64,000 bases of DNA, from positions 843,585 to 907,584 of the forward strand of contig NZ_VYIX01000002.1 of assembly GCF_009755885.1 (NCBI RefSeq). The letters run 5' to 3'. The notes beneath the pieces were generated by a model. That model did not search any database, was not told where the DNA came from, and was given only the letters and a program-made list of their open reading frames with translations. Both the position numbers and the translations under genes were made by a program. Below are positions 25,595 to 34,952 of the stretch, one piece after another (the stretch's first letter is position 1; each line of letters starts with the position of its first letter). The DNA comes from Brachyspira sp. SAP_772. GTDB lineage: Bacteria > Spirochaetota > Brachyspiria > Brachyspirales > Brachyspiraceae.

Positions 25595-26632
25595 ATGTCA
25601 GATAATAATTTAATGCCAGACAATAATTTAGTGTTGGATGAAACAGAAGTTCTTGCCGTAAGATTTATAGCAGAATATCCAGATTTGGACCAATATATAT
25701 ATTTCGTATTTTTTATAGATAAACTAACAATTAATCTTATTACCAAAACAGTATTAGTTTCAGATAATTATGAGTTATTTAAAGTATTAAATAGCTATGA
25801 TAATTATTTGGAGCTTTATAAATATATAGAAGTTTATAATAATCTAAATTATAAAGTAAATATAGCTTTAGATAAATTAAATAGCGATTTAGATTCTGTT
25901 TTGTCTAACAGAACAAATGTAGTTCATACCACTATGGCAGCTATTAATGATGATATTATTTCTATAATAGATATATTTTCAGATACATTAAATGTTTCTA
26001 TGGATTATAATATAGGCATATACGATGTAAGTTGTAAGGGGCTCGATATTGATGAAGTTAATAGTTTTATACAAGAGTTTAAAAAAGAGTTTGAAGGCAG
26101 CAATATAGATATAAGTCAATATAATTTAGATTCAAATAAAGATGAATCAAATAATGAAGAGAGTATTACATCAAAATATAAAATAGTAAATGGCGATTTT
26201 GTTGTGGCACCTATTATGGGCAGAGCTATAGCGGATATAAAGTTAGGTGATAAGATTATAGTAAAAGTAGATTATAGTTCTTTTTATCCAAGTATGACAT
26301 ATTTAGATGTGAATTCCAAAAAAAATAATAATAAATATTTGGTTGTAGGCGAGGTTATAGAGAAGACTGTTAATGAAGATTCTACAAGCATAGCATTAGC
26401 ATTAAGTAATGAACATTGTGCTATAATAGAGGAGACAGAGCCTATAAAAGTTAAGGTATTTAATCCTCAAAAAGATAATTATATAACACCAAACTCTTAT
26501 CAGGATAACACTAAAGAAGAGCAAATATATAGAATGTTATCACATTTTAATATGTTTAAGTTTTTATTATATGGATTAGGTTTTATTTCTTTATTTGTTT
26601 TGATTTATATTTTATTTGTTATAATACTATGA
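25595..26632 (+). CDS. Hypothetical protein with C-terminal membrane anchor
   Basis: 345 aa, GGAG 6 bases before the start. Mostly acidic and hydrophilic; residues about 1-150 are helical, residues about 190-290 look beta-rich (VAPIMGRAIADIKLGDKIIV), and residues about 320-345 form one C-terminal helix, suggesting a tail-anchored protein facing the cytoplasm. No family recognised. It lies 71 bases before dnaA and may be co-transcribed with it. Confidence 0.7.
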   Translation: MSDNNLMPDNNLVLDETEVLAVRFIAEYPDLDQYIYFVFFIDKLTINLITKTVLVSDNYELFKVLNSYDNYLELYKYIEVYNNLNYKVNIALDKLNSDLDSVLSNRTNVVHTTMAAINDDIISIIDIFSDTLNVSMDYNIGIYDVSCKGLDIDEVNSFIQEFKKEFEGSNIDISQYNLDSNKDESNNEESITSKYKIVNGDFVVAPIMGRAIADIKLGDKIIVKVDYSSFYPSMTYLDVNSKKNNNKYLVVGEVIEKTVNEDSTSIALALSNEHCAIIEETEPIKVKVFNPQKDNYITPNSYQDNTKEEQIYRMLSHFNMFKFLLYGLGFISLFVLIYILFVIIL

Positions 26633-26703
26633 TTGATTTTGATTAAAGTTTATAATGATTTAATACCGATAAAAGAGCAATTAAATTTTTTAAAGATAGA
26701 TAG

Positions 26704-28065
26704 ATGGAAAAGATAAAAGAATATTTTAATGAGTTTCTAGAGATAATATCAGAAAATGGAGAATATGCTGGGGTTGCTTTACTTAAGGGCAGTGTTTTTA
26801 GGGTTGATGATGAATATAATGTAAGTATTATTTGTTCGGGTGATTTTGCAGCTAATCATATAAAGAAAGATTTTTTAGAGCGTATAAAAAGTTATTTAAA
26901 AGATAAATCTGGATATGATATAAATATTCAAGTGTTAGTTGATGTAGAGATTGTTAATGAAGAAGAAAATAATATTGATGATGCTTCAGAAATAACAGTA
27001 ACAACAGAAAATAATAATAATAATACAAAAAATAAATATAAATCCAATTTAAATGAATATTTCAAGTTTGACAATTTTATAGAGGGAAGCAATAATAAAT
27101 TTGTTTTTGCTGCTGCCAAATTGGTTGCTGAGAAACCGGGCAGAGAATACAATCCTCTTTATATATATGGAAGTGTTGGTATAGGAAAAACTCATTTATT
27201 ACAAGCTATAGGCAATTATTACTTGGAAAATAATCCAGATGCAAAAGTTAATTATATAGATGGAAGCGGATTTAGAGATGAATATATATACGGTCTTCAA
27301 AGTAAAAAGTCTGATAACTTTAAAAAGAAATATAAATCTTTAGACATGTTTTTACTTGATGATTTGCAATTATTAGAAAGTGCTCAGGAGACTTCTAAAG
27401 AATTGTTTGAAATATTTCAGGCTTTAGATAATGGCTGTAAGCAGATGGTGTTTGTAAGTGATAAGCCTCCGAAGGAACTTAGAAACATTGAGGCAAGATT
27501 AAAAAACAGATTTGAAAAAAGTTTAATATTATCCATCGAGCCTCCGCAGTATGAAACAAGACTAGCCATAATAGAGAGAAAACTAATTGATTTAAATACA
27601 ACTATTGATGAAGAAGTAATAAAATATATGGCAGAAAATATTACAACAGATGTTCGTAAGATTGAAGGAGCTATTAGAGCTTATTTGTCTGTAAGAGATT
27701 TGATGAAAATAACTCCTACTGTTGAAGAGTGTGATAAATTAAATATATTCAAAGATTATTTTACTAACAAACCAAAATTAAAAAATGCTACTATAAAAGA
27801 AATAAAAAAAATAGTTGCAGATTATTACGGTATAGAGATGAGTGCCTTTACGAGCAGTGAGAGAACAAAGTTTATAGCTAAGGTTCGACATGTTGCTGTG
27901 TACTTAGCTTGTGAATATTCTAAAAAATCTGTTACGGAAATTGGCTTAGAGTTTAATAGAGACCATGCTTCTATAATACATGCCAGAGAAAAAATAAAAG
28001 AAGAGCTTAAAGCAGATTCACATGTTGCAAGAGAAATCAATGATATAATATCTTCTTTGTCTTAA
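26704..28065 (+). CDS. dnaA: Chromosomal replication initiator DnaA
   Basis: 453 aa. A variable domain I/II (about 1-110) leads to the AAA+ domain with Walker A YGSVGIGKTHLL, Walker B MFLLDDLQLL and the arginine-finger region EARLKNRFE. Domain IV has the DnaA box-binding signature RDHASIIHAREKI. It binds origin DNA and opens it. dnaN is not next to it; the neighbours are a membrane protein gene and grpE-dnaK. I see no cluster of TTATCCACA boxes in the flanks. The ribosome site before 26704 is weak. Confidence 0.95.
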   Translation: MEKIKEYFNEFLEIISENGEYAGVALLKGSVFRVDDEYNVSIICSGDFAANHIKKDFLERIKSYLKDKSGYDINIQVLVDVEIVNEEENNIDDASEITVTTENNNNNTKNKYKSNLNEYFKFDNFIEGSNNKFVFAAAKLVAEKPGREYNPLYIYGSVGIGKTHLLQAIGNYYLENNPDAKVNYIDGSGFRDEYIYGLQSKKSDNFKKKYKSLDMFLLDDLQLLESAQETSKELFEIFQALDNGCKQMVFVSDKPPKELRNIEARLKNRFEKSLILSIEPPQYETRLAIIERKLIDLNTTIDEEVIKYMAENITTDVRKIEGAIRAYLSVRDLMKITPTVEECDKLNIFKDYFTNKPKLKNATIKEIKKIVADYYGIEMSAFTSSERTKFIAKVRHVAVYLACEYSKKSVTEIGLEFNRDHASIIHAREKIKEELKADSHVAREINDIISSLS

Positions 28066-28147
28066 TTTATTAGAATTTAGCCAAATTTAAGCAAATTTAT
28101 ATAAAATTACTATAAAAAATAAATGTATGATATTTTGATATTTTTTC

Positions 28148-28175
28148 TTGACATTTATATAAATTCTTATATAAT
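28148..28175 (+). promoter_or_regulatory. Consensus sigma-70 promoter of a small RNA
   Basis: A perfect TTGACA (28148-28153), a 16-bp spacer and a perfect TATAAT (28170-28175). No gene follows before a terminator 80 bases on. Confidence 0.8.
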
Positions 28176-28181
28176 ATTACT

Positions 28182-28257
28182 TGTATTGTTAAATAATACA
28201 ATTTTTCATAAACCTCCTTATCACCCTGCAGATCCTTTCTCGGGGTGATACTTTTTT
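28182..28257 (+). ncRNA. Candidate 76-nt small RNA with Shine-Dalgarno-complementary core
   Basis: It starts about 7 bases after a consensus promoter and ends in a terminator: TATCACCC (28219-28226) pairs with GGGTGATA (28243-28250), then CTTTTTT. It contains no open frame with a ribosome site. CATAAACCTCCTT (28207-28219) is the exact reverse complement of AAGGAGGTTTATG, an ideal ribosome site plus start codon. This suggests it blocks translation of target mRNAs. On the minus strand the same bases give a ribosome site with a six-codon frame, a less likely alternative. Confidence 0.6.
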
Positions 28258-28509
28258 AAACACCTCTTTATAATTGCCTGTATAATTATTAAACATGTAT
28301 TATTTGTATAAATGTGTTATTATTGAACATAATATTTATTTTTAAAATAATATTTATTTTTTATAATTGTAAAACCATAACTTCTATGTAGTTTTGATGA
28401 TTTATAGCACACTCCAGTAAATAAAGCAGGTAATTTAAGCCTATATTAGTATTTTATGCTATTATTTTACTGTTTTTTAATAAATATAATAATAAAAAGA
28501 TAATATCTT

Positions 28510-28525
28510 TGGCACGATTATTGCA
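28510..28525 (+). promoter_or_regulatory. Sigma-54 (RpoN) promoter before grpE
   Basis: TGGCACG (28510-28516) and TTGCA (28521-28525) place GG and GC exactly 10 bases apart, as in the -24/-12 consensus. The expected start is near 28536, 44 bases before the grpE ATG. No CIRCE element (TTAGCACTC inverted repeat) is visible. About 250 bases of AT-rich DNA upstream could hold activator sites. Confidence 0.6.
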
Positions 28526-28579
28526 TATATTGCAGTGTAACTTCTGTGAATAATAAAAAGGAAATTAAAAGGAGATTAA

Positions 28580-29233
28580 ATGGAAGAAGAAATGAAAGAA
28601 GGCAATGAAACGGCTAATAATGAAAAGGTTAGCGAGGATATTGCAGAAAACAATTCTAATGCAGAAGCTAATGAAACTAATGAAGAAGAACAAAAAGAGG
28701 CTTGTGAATGTTGTGAATCTTGCGAATGTTCTGAGAATAATGAAGATGAAATTAGCATTCTAAAAAAGAGAATAGAAGAGTTAGAAAATGAAGTTTCTGA
28801 TATGAAAGATAAATATATGCGTGCTATGGCTGAGGCAGAGAATATTAGAAAGAGAACTGCCAAAGAAAAAGCTGACGGCATAAAGAGAGCTAATAAAGGT
28901 ATGTTATTATCTCTTATCAATTTTATGGATAATTTTGAGAGGGCATTAAAATCTTTTGATAATGATGAAACTATAAAGGGAAGCGAATATTACAAAGGCA
29001 TAGAATTAATACATAAGCAGTTTATAGATTTTTTAACTGATAATGGTGTAAGTGAGATAGAGGCATTAGGAGAGGAGTTTGACCCTAACTTGCATGAGGC
29101 ATTAACTATGATAGAGGTTCCTGATATTGATAAGGAGCAGGTTGTAGAAGTTTATGCTAAGGGCTACAAATTAAATGATGAACTTTTGAGAACGGCTAAA
29201 GTTGTAGTTGGAAAACCAAAAGCAACTGAATAA
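28580..29233 (+). CDS. grpE: GrpE nucleotide exchange factor
   Basis: 217 aa, AAAGGAG before the start. Residues about 55-110 are the coiled coil, and the typical AEAENIRKRTAKEKADGIKR and LDNFERAL-like (MDNFERALKS) segments follow. DPNLHEALTMIEVPD and VVEVYAKGYKLNDELLRTAKVVV complete the family end. It releases ADP from DnaK. The acidic N-terminal tail holds five cysteines in nine residues (42, 44, 45, 48, 50), unusual for GrpE. First gene of the grpE-orf-dnaK unit. Confidence 0.95.
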   Translation: MEEEMKEGNETANNEKVSEDIAENNSNAEANETNEEEQKEACECCESCECSENNEDEISILKKRIEELENEVSDMKDKYMRAMAEAENIRKRTAKEKADGIKRANKGMLLSLINFMDNFERALKSFDNDETIKGSEYYKGIELIHKQFIDFLTDNGVSEIEALGEEFDPNLHEALTMIEVPDIDKEQVVEVYAKGYKLNDELLRTAKVVVGKPKATE

Positions 29234-29275
29234 TAATAAATTTTTATTTACTTTATATTTTAAGGAGATTTTTAT

Positions 29276-29485
29276 ATGGCACATATTCAACTTTTTAGAG
29301 CTTATTTTGAACCTAAAGCATCAAAAACAGAAAGCATAAAACACATTGATAAGGTTTTGCAAGATTTAACAGATGAGATTAACAGACATATAGAAAACAG
29401 AGAAGTTATTAATGTTGATCTTAATACATCACATTTAGGAAATGGGCATACTGAATATATTGTAAGTGTTCTAACGAAGAACTAG
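29276..29485 (+). CDS. Small conserved-looking protein between grpE and dnaK
   Basis: 69 aa with a strong AAGGAG site about 8 bases before the ATG. Predicted helix (KHIDKVLQDLTDEINRHIENR) followed by strands ending IVSVLTKN. No family is recognised. Codon use and the ribosome site support a real gene. Position in the chaperone operon suggests a link to stress or folding; no function is claimed. Confidence 0.75.
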   Translation: MAHIQLFRAYFEPKASKTESIKHIDKVLQDLTDEINRHIENREVINVDLNTSHLGNGHTEYIVSVLTKN

Positions 29486-29549
29486 ACTTACAAAGTTTAA
29501 CAATACATAAATATATATTTAATTATTAACATTTAAGGAGAAGTTTATA

Positions 29550-31469
29550 ATGAGTAAAATTATTGGAATAGATTTAGGAACTACAAATTCATGTGTAGCG
29601 GTAATGGAAGGCGGTAAACCTGTAGTAATAACAAACAGTGAAGGAAACAGAACAACACCTTCTATAGTAGCATTTACAAATAAAGGGGAAGTATTAGTAG
29701 GACAGCCTGCTAAAAACCAAATGGTAACTAACCCAGAAAATACAATATTCTCTATAAAGAGATTTATGGGCAACACTTATGCAGAAGTATCAGAAGAGCG
29801 TTTAAGAATGCCTTATACAGTTATAGAGGAAGACGGAAAAGTAAAAATTAAAACACTTGAAGGAAACTTTACTCCTCAAGAGATAAGTGCTAGAACACTT
29901 CAAAAGATGAAACAAACAGCTGAAGAGTATTTAGGTGAAACAGTAACAGATGCAATCATCACAGTACCTGCATACTTTAATGACAGCCAAAGACAGGCAA
30001 CAAAAGATGCTGGAAGAATTGCTGGACTTAATGTATTAAGAATAATAAACGAGCCTACAGCTGCTGCTTTAGCTTATGGTATGGAGAAAAAGAAAGATGA
30101 GAAAATAGCAGTTTATGACTTGGGCGGCGGTACATTTGATATATCTATACTTGAATTAGCTGACGGAGTATTTGAAGTAAAAAGTACAAACGGTGATACA
30201 CATTTAGGCGGTGATGATTTTGACCAAGCTATAATTAATTGGCTAATAGAAGAGTTTAAGAAAGATACAAGCGTTGATTTAAATAACGACAAAATGGCTT
30301 TACAGAGATTAAAAGAAGCTGCTGAAAAAGCTAAAAAAGAACTTTCTAGCTCACTTCAAACAGATATTAATTTGCCGTACTTGACAGCAGATACATCAGG
30401 CCCTAAACACTTGAATGTATCTTTATCAAGAGCAAAATTTGAGGATTTAGTAAGAGGCTTAGTAGAGAAAACTCGTATCCCATGTGAAAAAGCATTGAAA
30501 GATGCAGGACTTTCTACTAGCGATATAGATGAAGTTATACTTGTTGGAGGTTCTACAAGAGTACCTTTAGTACAGGAAACAGTTAAAAACATATTTGGAA
30601 AAGAGCCGAACAAAAGCGTAAACCCAGACGAAGCAGTAGCAATGGGTGCTGCAGTACAGGGCGGTATAATTAAAGGTGATGTTAAAGACGTACTTCTTCT
30701 TGACGTTACTCCGCTTTCACTCGGTATTGAAACAGAAGGTTCAGTAATGACTGTTTTAATTAACAGAAACACTACTATACCTACAAACAAAAAACAAGTG
30801 TTCTCAACAGCAGCAGACAATCAATCATCTGTAACTATTAGAGTATTACAAGGTGAAAGAAAAATGGCTAATGACAACAGAGAGCTTGGAAGATTTGACT
30901 TAGTAGGCATACCTCCTGCACCAAGAGGCGTACCTCAAATTGAAGTTTCATTTGATATTGATGCTAATGGTATAGTACATGTTACAGCTAAAGATTTGGG
31001 TACTGGTAAAGAGCAGAAAGTAACATTGTCTTCTTCAAGCGGACTTAGCGAGGAAGAAATAAACAGAATGGTTCAGGATGCAGAAAAACATGCTGAAGAA
31101 GATAAAAAGAAAAAAGAGGAAGTTGAGGCTAAAAACAATGCTGACCATATGATTTATCAAACAGAAAAATTGTTGAAAGAAAACGGAGACAAATTACAGC
31201 CTTCAGATAAATCAGAGATTGAGTCAAAAATGAGTGCTTTAAAATCAGCAGTAGAATCTAACAATACAGACAGTATAAAAAGAGCTACAGACGATTTACA
31301 AGCGGCATGGAGCAAAGCTTCAGAGGCTCTTTACAAACAAGCAGGAGCACAGCAAGGTCAGGCAGATGCACAACAAGCACAGCCAGATAACAGCCAAGAT
31401 TCAGGCAGAAAAGATGATAGCGTAGTTGATGCTGACTATGAGGTTGTTGATGATAATGACAAAAAATAA
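29550..31469 (+). CDS. dnaK: Molecular chaperone DnaK (Hsp70)
   Basis: 639 aa, full length. [19 protein letters not shown], the [19 protein letters not shown] phosphate loop, [10 protein letters not shown]-like ([16 protein letters not shown]) and [11 protein letters not shown] are the family signatures. An ATPase domain (1-385), substrate-binding domain (about 390-505) and lid with a Gln/Ala-rich tail complete it. AAGGAG precedes the start. It works with GrpE, encoded just upstream; no dnaJ gene is in the window. Confidence 0.98.
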   Translation: MSKIIGIDLGTTNSCVAVMEGGKPVVITNSEGNRTTPSIVAFTNKGEVLVGQPAKNQMVTNPENTIFSIKRFMGNTYAEVSEERLRMPYTVIEEDGKVKIKTLEGNFTPQEISARTLQKMKQTAEEYLGETVTDAIITVPAYFNDSQRQATKDAGRIAGLNVLRIINEPTAAALAYGMEKKKDEKIAVYDLGGGTFDISILELADGVFEVKSTNGDTHLGGDDFDQAIINWLIEEFKKDTSVDLNNDKMALQRLKEAAEKAKKELSSSLQTDINLPYLTADTSGPKHLNVSLSRAKFEDLVRGLVEKTRIPCEKALKDAGLSTSDIDEVILVGGSTRVPLVQETVKNIFGKEPNKSVNPDEAVAMGAAVQGGIIKGDVKDVLLLDVTPLSLGIETEGSVMTVLINRNTTIPTNKKQVFSTAADNQSSVTIRVLQGERKMANDNRELGRFDLVGIPPAPRGVPQIEVSFDIDANGIVHVTAKDLGTGKEQKVTLSSSSGLSEEEINRMVQDAEKHAEEDKKKKEEVEAKNNADHMIYQTEKLLKENGDKLQPSDKSEIESKMSALKSAVESNNTDSIKRATDDLQAAWSKASEALYKQAGAQQGQADAQQAQPDNSQDSGRKDDSVVDADYEVVDDNDKK

Positions 31470-31508
31470 TTATAGATAAAAAGTAAAAGTTGAATATATA
31501 AAGTCTAG

Positions 31509-31562
31509 TAGGCGGTTGGAAGTTAATTTTTAATAGTTGATTTTCAGCCGCCTATATTTTTA
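31509..31562 (+). terminator. dnaK terminator
   Basis: TAGGCGGTTG (31509-31518) pairs with CAGCCGCCTA (31545-31554), one G-U pair, followed by TATTTTTAT. It closes the grpE-dnaK operon just before the ankyrin gene. Confidence 0.75.
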
Positions 31563-31575
31563 TGGAGTATATAAA

Positions 31576-33408
31576 ATGATTGAATTATTGGAAGCCTCTA
31601 AAAATAATGATTTAGAAACATTAAAAGCCTTAATAGAAAAAGGAGCTGATATAAATGCTAAAAATGATTATGGAAAAACAGCTTTGATGATAGCTTCAGA
31701 GAATGGGCATTTGGAAATTGTTAAGTATTTAATCGATAAAGGTGCAGATGTTAATAATGAAACCATGTATGGAGATACTGCTTTAGTATATGCTTCAGAG
31801 AATGGACATTTTGAGGTGGTAAAATATTTAATAGAAAAAGGAAGTGATATAATAAATCATAGCAGTGCTTTATGGTATGCTTCAAAAAATTGTCATAAAG
31901 AAATAGCTAAATTATTAATAGATTCTGGTGCAGATATTAATTTTAAAAATATATCAGATGTTACTGTTTTGATATTTGCTTCAATGAATAATCATTTAGA
32001 AATAGTAAAATTATTAGTAGATTCAGGAGCTGATATAAATGTTAAGGATAAAAAGGGTGGAACTGCTTTGAGATATGCTTTGGAAAAAGGGCATTTAGAA
32101 GTAGTAAAATATTTGATAGATAAAGGAGCTGATATAAATGCTAAAAATGATTATGGAGAAACAGCTTTGATGTGGGCTTCAATAGATGGGCATTTAGAAG
32201 TAGTAAAATATTTAATAGGTAAAGGTGCTGATGTAAATGCTAAATCTAACAATAATGGAACAGCTTTGATGAGTGCTTCAAGAAATGGGCATTTAGAAAT
32301 AGTGAAATATTTGCTAGATAAAGGTGCTGATATAAATGCTAAAAATAGTCATAATTGGACGGCTTTGATATTGGCTTCAAGAAATGGGCATTTAGAAGTA
32401 GTAAAATATTTGATAGATAAAGGAGCCGATATAAATGCCAAAGATAAATTTTATAATTGTACAGCTTTGATGTGGGCTTCAATAGATGGGCATTTAGAAG
32501 TAGTAAAATATTTATTAGATAAAGGAGCCGATATAAATGCCAAAGATAAAGATAATGGAACAGCTTTGATATTGGCTTCAAGAAATGGGCATTTAGAAGT
32601 AGTAAAATATTTAATAGGTAAAGGGGCTGATGTAAATGCTAAAGATGATAGTAATATTACAGCTTTGATATTTGTTTCTAAAAAAGGGTATTTGGAAATA
32701 GTAAAACTTTTAATAGATTCAGGAGCTGATATAAATGTTAATGATAAAAAGGGTGGAACTGCTTTGAGATATGCTGTGGAAAATGGGCATTTGGAAGTAG
32801 TAAAATATTTGATAGATAAAGGTGCTGATGTAAATGCTAAAAATAATAAAAATATTACAGCTTTGATGTTTGCTTCAATTAATGGGAATTTGGAAGTAGT
32901 AAAATATTTGATAGATTCAGGAGCTGATACAAATGTTAAGGATAAAAAGGGTAGAACTGCTTTGAGATATGCTGTGAAAAATGGGCATTTGGAAGTAGTA
33001 AAATATTTGATAGATAAAGGAGCTGATGATTTAAATGAAGTTTTGATGAGGGCTTCAAGAAATGGGCATTTAGAAGTAGTAAAATATTTGATAGATAAAG
33101 GATTTGATATAAATGCTAAAGATGATAGTAATATTACAGCTTTGATGAGGGCTTCAAGAAATGGGCATTTAGAAGTAGTAAAATATTTAATAGATAAAGG
33201 AGCTGATATAAATGCTAAAGATGATAGTAATATTACAGCTTTGATGTGGGCTTCAATTAATGGGAATTTGGAAGTAGTAAAATATTTGATAGATAAAGTA
33301 GCCGATGTAAATGCTAAAGATAATGATGGTAAAACAGTTTTGATGTGGGCTTCAAGAAATGGGCATTTAGAAGTAGCTGAATTTTTGAAAGCTAATGGAG
33401 CTATATAA
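31576..33408 (+). CDS. Ankyrin-repeat protein, about 18 repeats
   Basis: 610 aa from the ATG at 31576 (GGAG at 31564-31567); the longer frame from 31537 overlaps the dnaK terminator and is rejected. Almost the entire protein is 33-residue ankyrin repeats of the type DxxGxTALMxASxNGHLEVVKYLIDKGADIN. One repeat (about residues 480-510, KGADDLNEVLMRASRNGH) is shortened. There is no signal peptide. Family members bind proteins; the target is unknown. The DNA repeats are near-identical within the gene, so copy number can change by recombination. Confidence 0.92.
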   Translation: MIELLEASKNNDLETLKALIEKGADINAKNDYGKTALMIASENGHLEIVKYLIDKGADVNNETMYGDTALVYASENGHFEVVKYLIEKGSDIINHSSALWYASKNCHKEIAKLLIDSGADINFKNISDVTVLIFASMNNHLEIVKLLVDSGADINVKDKKGGTALRYALEKGHLEVVKYLIDKGADINAKNDYGETALMWASIDGHLEVVKYLIGKGADVNAKSNNNGTALMSASRNGHLEIVKYLLDKGADINAKNSHNWTALILASRNGHLEVVKYLIDKGADINAKDKFYNCTALMWASIDGHLEVVKYLLDKGADINAKDKDNGTALILASRNGHLEVVKYLIGKGADVNAKDDSNITALIFVSKKGYLEIVKLLIDSGADINVNDKKGGTALRYAVENGHLEVVKYLIDKGADVNAKNNKNITALMFASINGNLEVVKYLIDSGADTNVKDKKGRTALRYAVKNGHLEVVKYLIDKGADDLNEVLMRASRNGHLEVVKYLIDKGFDINAKDDSNITALMRASRNGHLEVVKYLIDKGADINAKDDSNITALMWASINGNLEVVKYLIDKVADVNAKDNDGKTVLMWASRNGHLEVAEFLKANGAI

Positions 33409-33448
33409 TTAAAACTATAGTGAGACAAATATATATAAAGTATTGAAA

Positions 33449-33668
33449 ATGCAGTTCTTTTGGTTCTTTTATACCAATACCGAGTAGGTGCCTATCGGCA
33501 AAAGAACTGGGGTGCGGGGCAAAGCCCTGCAAAATAAAAAACTTAAAAAAAATTTTTCGGCAAATTCAAATCATATATTCTAAAATAACTATATTTTGTT
33601 ATATGATTTTTTTGTTCAACTTTTTCCCGCAGCAAAAAGTTGCAAAAAATGCAAATGTTTTAGCTTTG
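33449..33668. repeat. GC-rich intergenic hairpin mosaic, copy 8 (left direct repeat)
   Basis: Module A at 33449-33534, with the 20-base insert ACCGAGTAGGTGCCTATCGG in its loop. An AT stretch then leads to a module B end (GTTCAACTTTTTCCCGCAGC, AAAAAGTTGCAAAAAATGCA). The first 90 bases are identical to 34953-35042, and 33583-33631 matches 35083-35129 again. It forms the left arm flanking the second ankyrin gene. Confidence 0.85.
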
Positions 33669-33839
33669 TATGTTGTTAATATATATAAATGAATGTAAGA
33701 TAATATCTGTATTTTTATTTTATAGATAAAGCTATATTTTATAAAATGCAGTTCTTTTGCTTTTTTACTAAAATATAAATTTATTTTGGGTAAAATGTAT
33801 TTGTTTCAGCATTATGGTTTTGAGTTATGATTTAGAGTA

Positions 33840-33885
33840 AGGAAATATAAAGATAGCAGAATTTTTAAAATATAATGGAGGCAGT
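33840..33885 (+). pseudogene. Remnant of an ankyrin gene tail forming the next gene's leader
   Basis: In frame with the next gene these bases read GNIKIAEFLKYNGGS. This matches the C-terminal ending GHLEVAEFLKANGA of both ankyrin genes. The GGAGG of the NGG codons now serves as ribosome site for the ATG at 33886. A stop just upstream shows it is no longer translated. Confidence 0.6.
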
Positions 33886-34866
33886 ATGAAAAAGAAAAAA
33901 GATGTTGAGTTAATAGAAGTTATTAAAAAGAATGATTTAGAAAGAGTAAAATTTTTAATATCAAATGGTGCTGATGTTAATATAAAAAACAGATATGGTA
34001 ATACTCCTTTAAATACAGCTTCAGGATTTGGTTATTTTGAAATTGTTAAATATTTGATAGATAAAGGAGCTGATGATTTAAACTTGGCTTTGGGTTATGC
34101 TTCAGAGAACGGTCATTTAGAAATAGTTAAATATTTGATAGATAAAGGAGCTGATGATTTAAACTTGGCTTTGAGACATGCTTCATATAGTGGGTATATA
34201 GAAGTAGTTAGATATTTGATAGATAATGGGGCTAATGACTTAAATGATGCTTTAAACTATTCTTCAGAGAACGGTCATTTAGAAATAGTCAAATATTTGG
34301 TAGATAAAGGGGCTAATGGCTTAAATGATGCTTTAAACTATGCTTCAGAGAGCGGTCATTTGGAAATAGTCAAATATTTAGTAGATAAAGGAGCTGATGA
34401 TTTAAATATGGCTTTGTGCTATGCTTCAGAGAGCGGTCATTTAGAAATAGTCAAATATTTGGTAGATAAAGGGGCAGATGTTAATAATGAAAATAGAGAT
34501 GGTGATACTGCTTTAGTATATGCTTCTGAGAATGGACATTTTGAGGTGGTAAAATATTTAATAGAAAAAGGAAGTGATGTAATAAATCATAGTAGTGCTT
34601 TATGGTATGCTTCAAAAAATTGTCATAAAGAAATAGTTAAATTATTAATAGATTCTGGGGCAGATATTAATTTAAAAAATATAGAAGATGTTACTGTTTT
34701 GATGCTTGCTTCAATGAATAATCATTTAGAAATAGTAAAATTATTAGTAGATTCAGGAGCTGATATAAATGTTAAGGATGAAAAGGGTAGAACTGCTTTG
34801 AGATATGCTGTGAAAAATGGGCATTCAGAAGTAGCGGAATTTTTGAAAGCTAATGGGGCTAAATAA
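33886..34866 (+). CDS. Ankyrin-repeat protein with 27-residue repeats
   Basis: 326 aa, GGAGG 5 bases before the ATG. The first half (about residues 60-200) consists of 27-residue units of the type DDLNLALGYASENGHLEIVK YLIDKGA, six shorter than the 33-residue standard. The second half returns to 33-residue repeats. Residues about 200-326 match the gene at 31576 closely (LVYASENGHFEVVKYLIEKG, HSSALWYASKNCHKEI), indicating duplication or gene conversion. Flanked by long direct repeats. Confidence 0.92.
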   Translation: MKKKKDVELIEVIKKNDLERVKFLISNGADVNIKNRYGNTPLNTASGFGYFEIVKYLIDKGADDLNLALGYASENGHLEIVKYLIDKGADDLNLALRHASYSGYIEVVRYLIDNGANDLNDALNYSSENGHLEIVKYLVDKGANGLNDALNYASESGHLEIVKYLVDKGADDLNMALCYASESGHLEIVKYLVDKGADVNNENRDGDTALVYASENGHFEVVKYLIEKGSDVINHSSALWYASKNCHKEIVKLLIDSGADINLKNIEDVTVLMLASMNNHLEIVKLLVDSGADINVKDEKGRTALRYAVKNGHSEVAEFLKANGAK

Positions 34867-34952
34867 TTATATTTTGTAATAGAAGTTTTTTGTTAAACTT
34901 TATATATTGGAATATTTATAGGTGCAAGATAATGCTTGTATTTTATTTAAAA

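Noticed and set aside
28318-28509. CIRCE/HrcA operator before grpE
   Set aside because: Only a weak TATAGCACACTCC half-match is present; the inverted second half is missing.
26704-28579. Replication origin beside dnaA
   Set aside because: No cluster of TTATCCACA-type boxes, no dnaN neighbour and no clear unwinding element beyond the general AT-richness. Strand-composition skew was not computed.
32451-33428. Long open frame (325 codons) antisense to the first ankyrin gene
   Set aside because: It mirrors the repeated codons of the ankyrin gene, has no ribosome site, and its translated repeats are only the reverse of ankyrin DNA.
31576-34866. CRISPR-like periodic repeats
   Set aside because: The 99-base and 81-base periods are coding repeats of ankyrin units, without constant repeats and unique spacers, and there are no cas genes.
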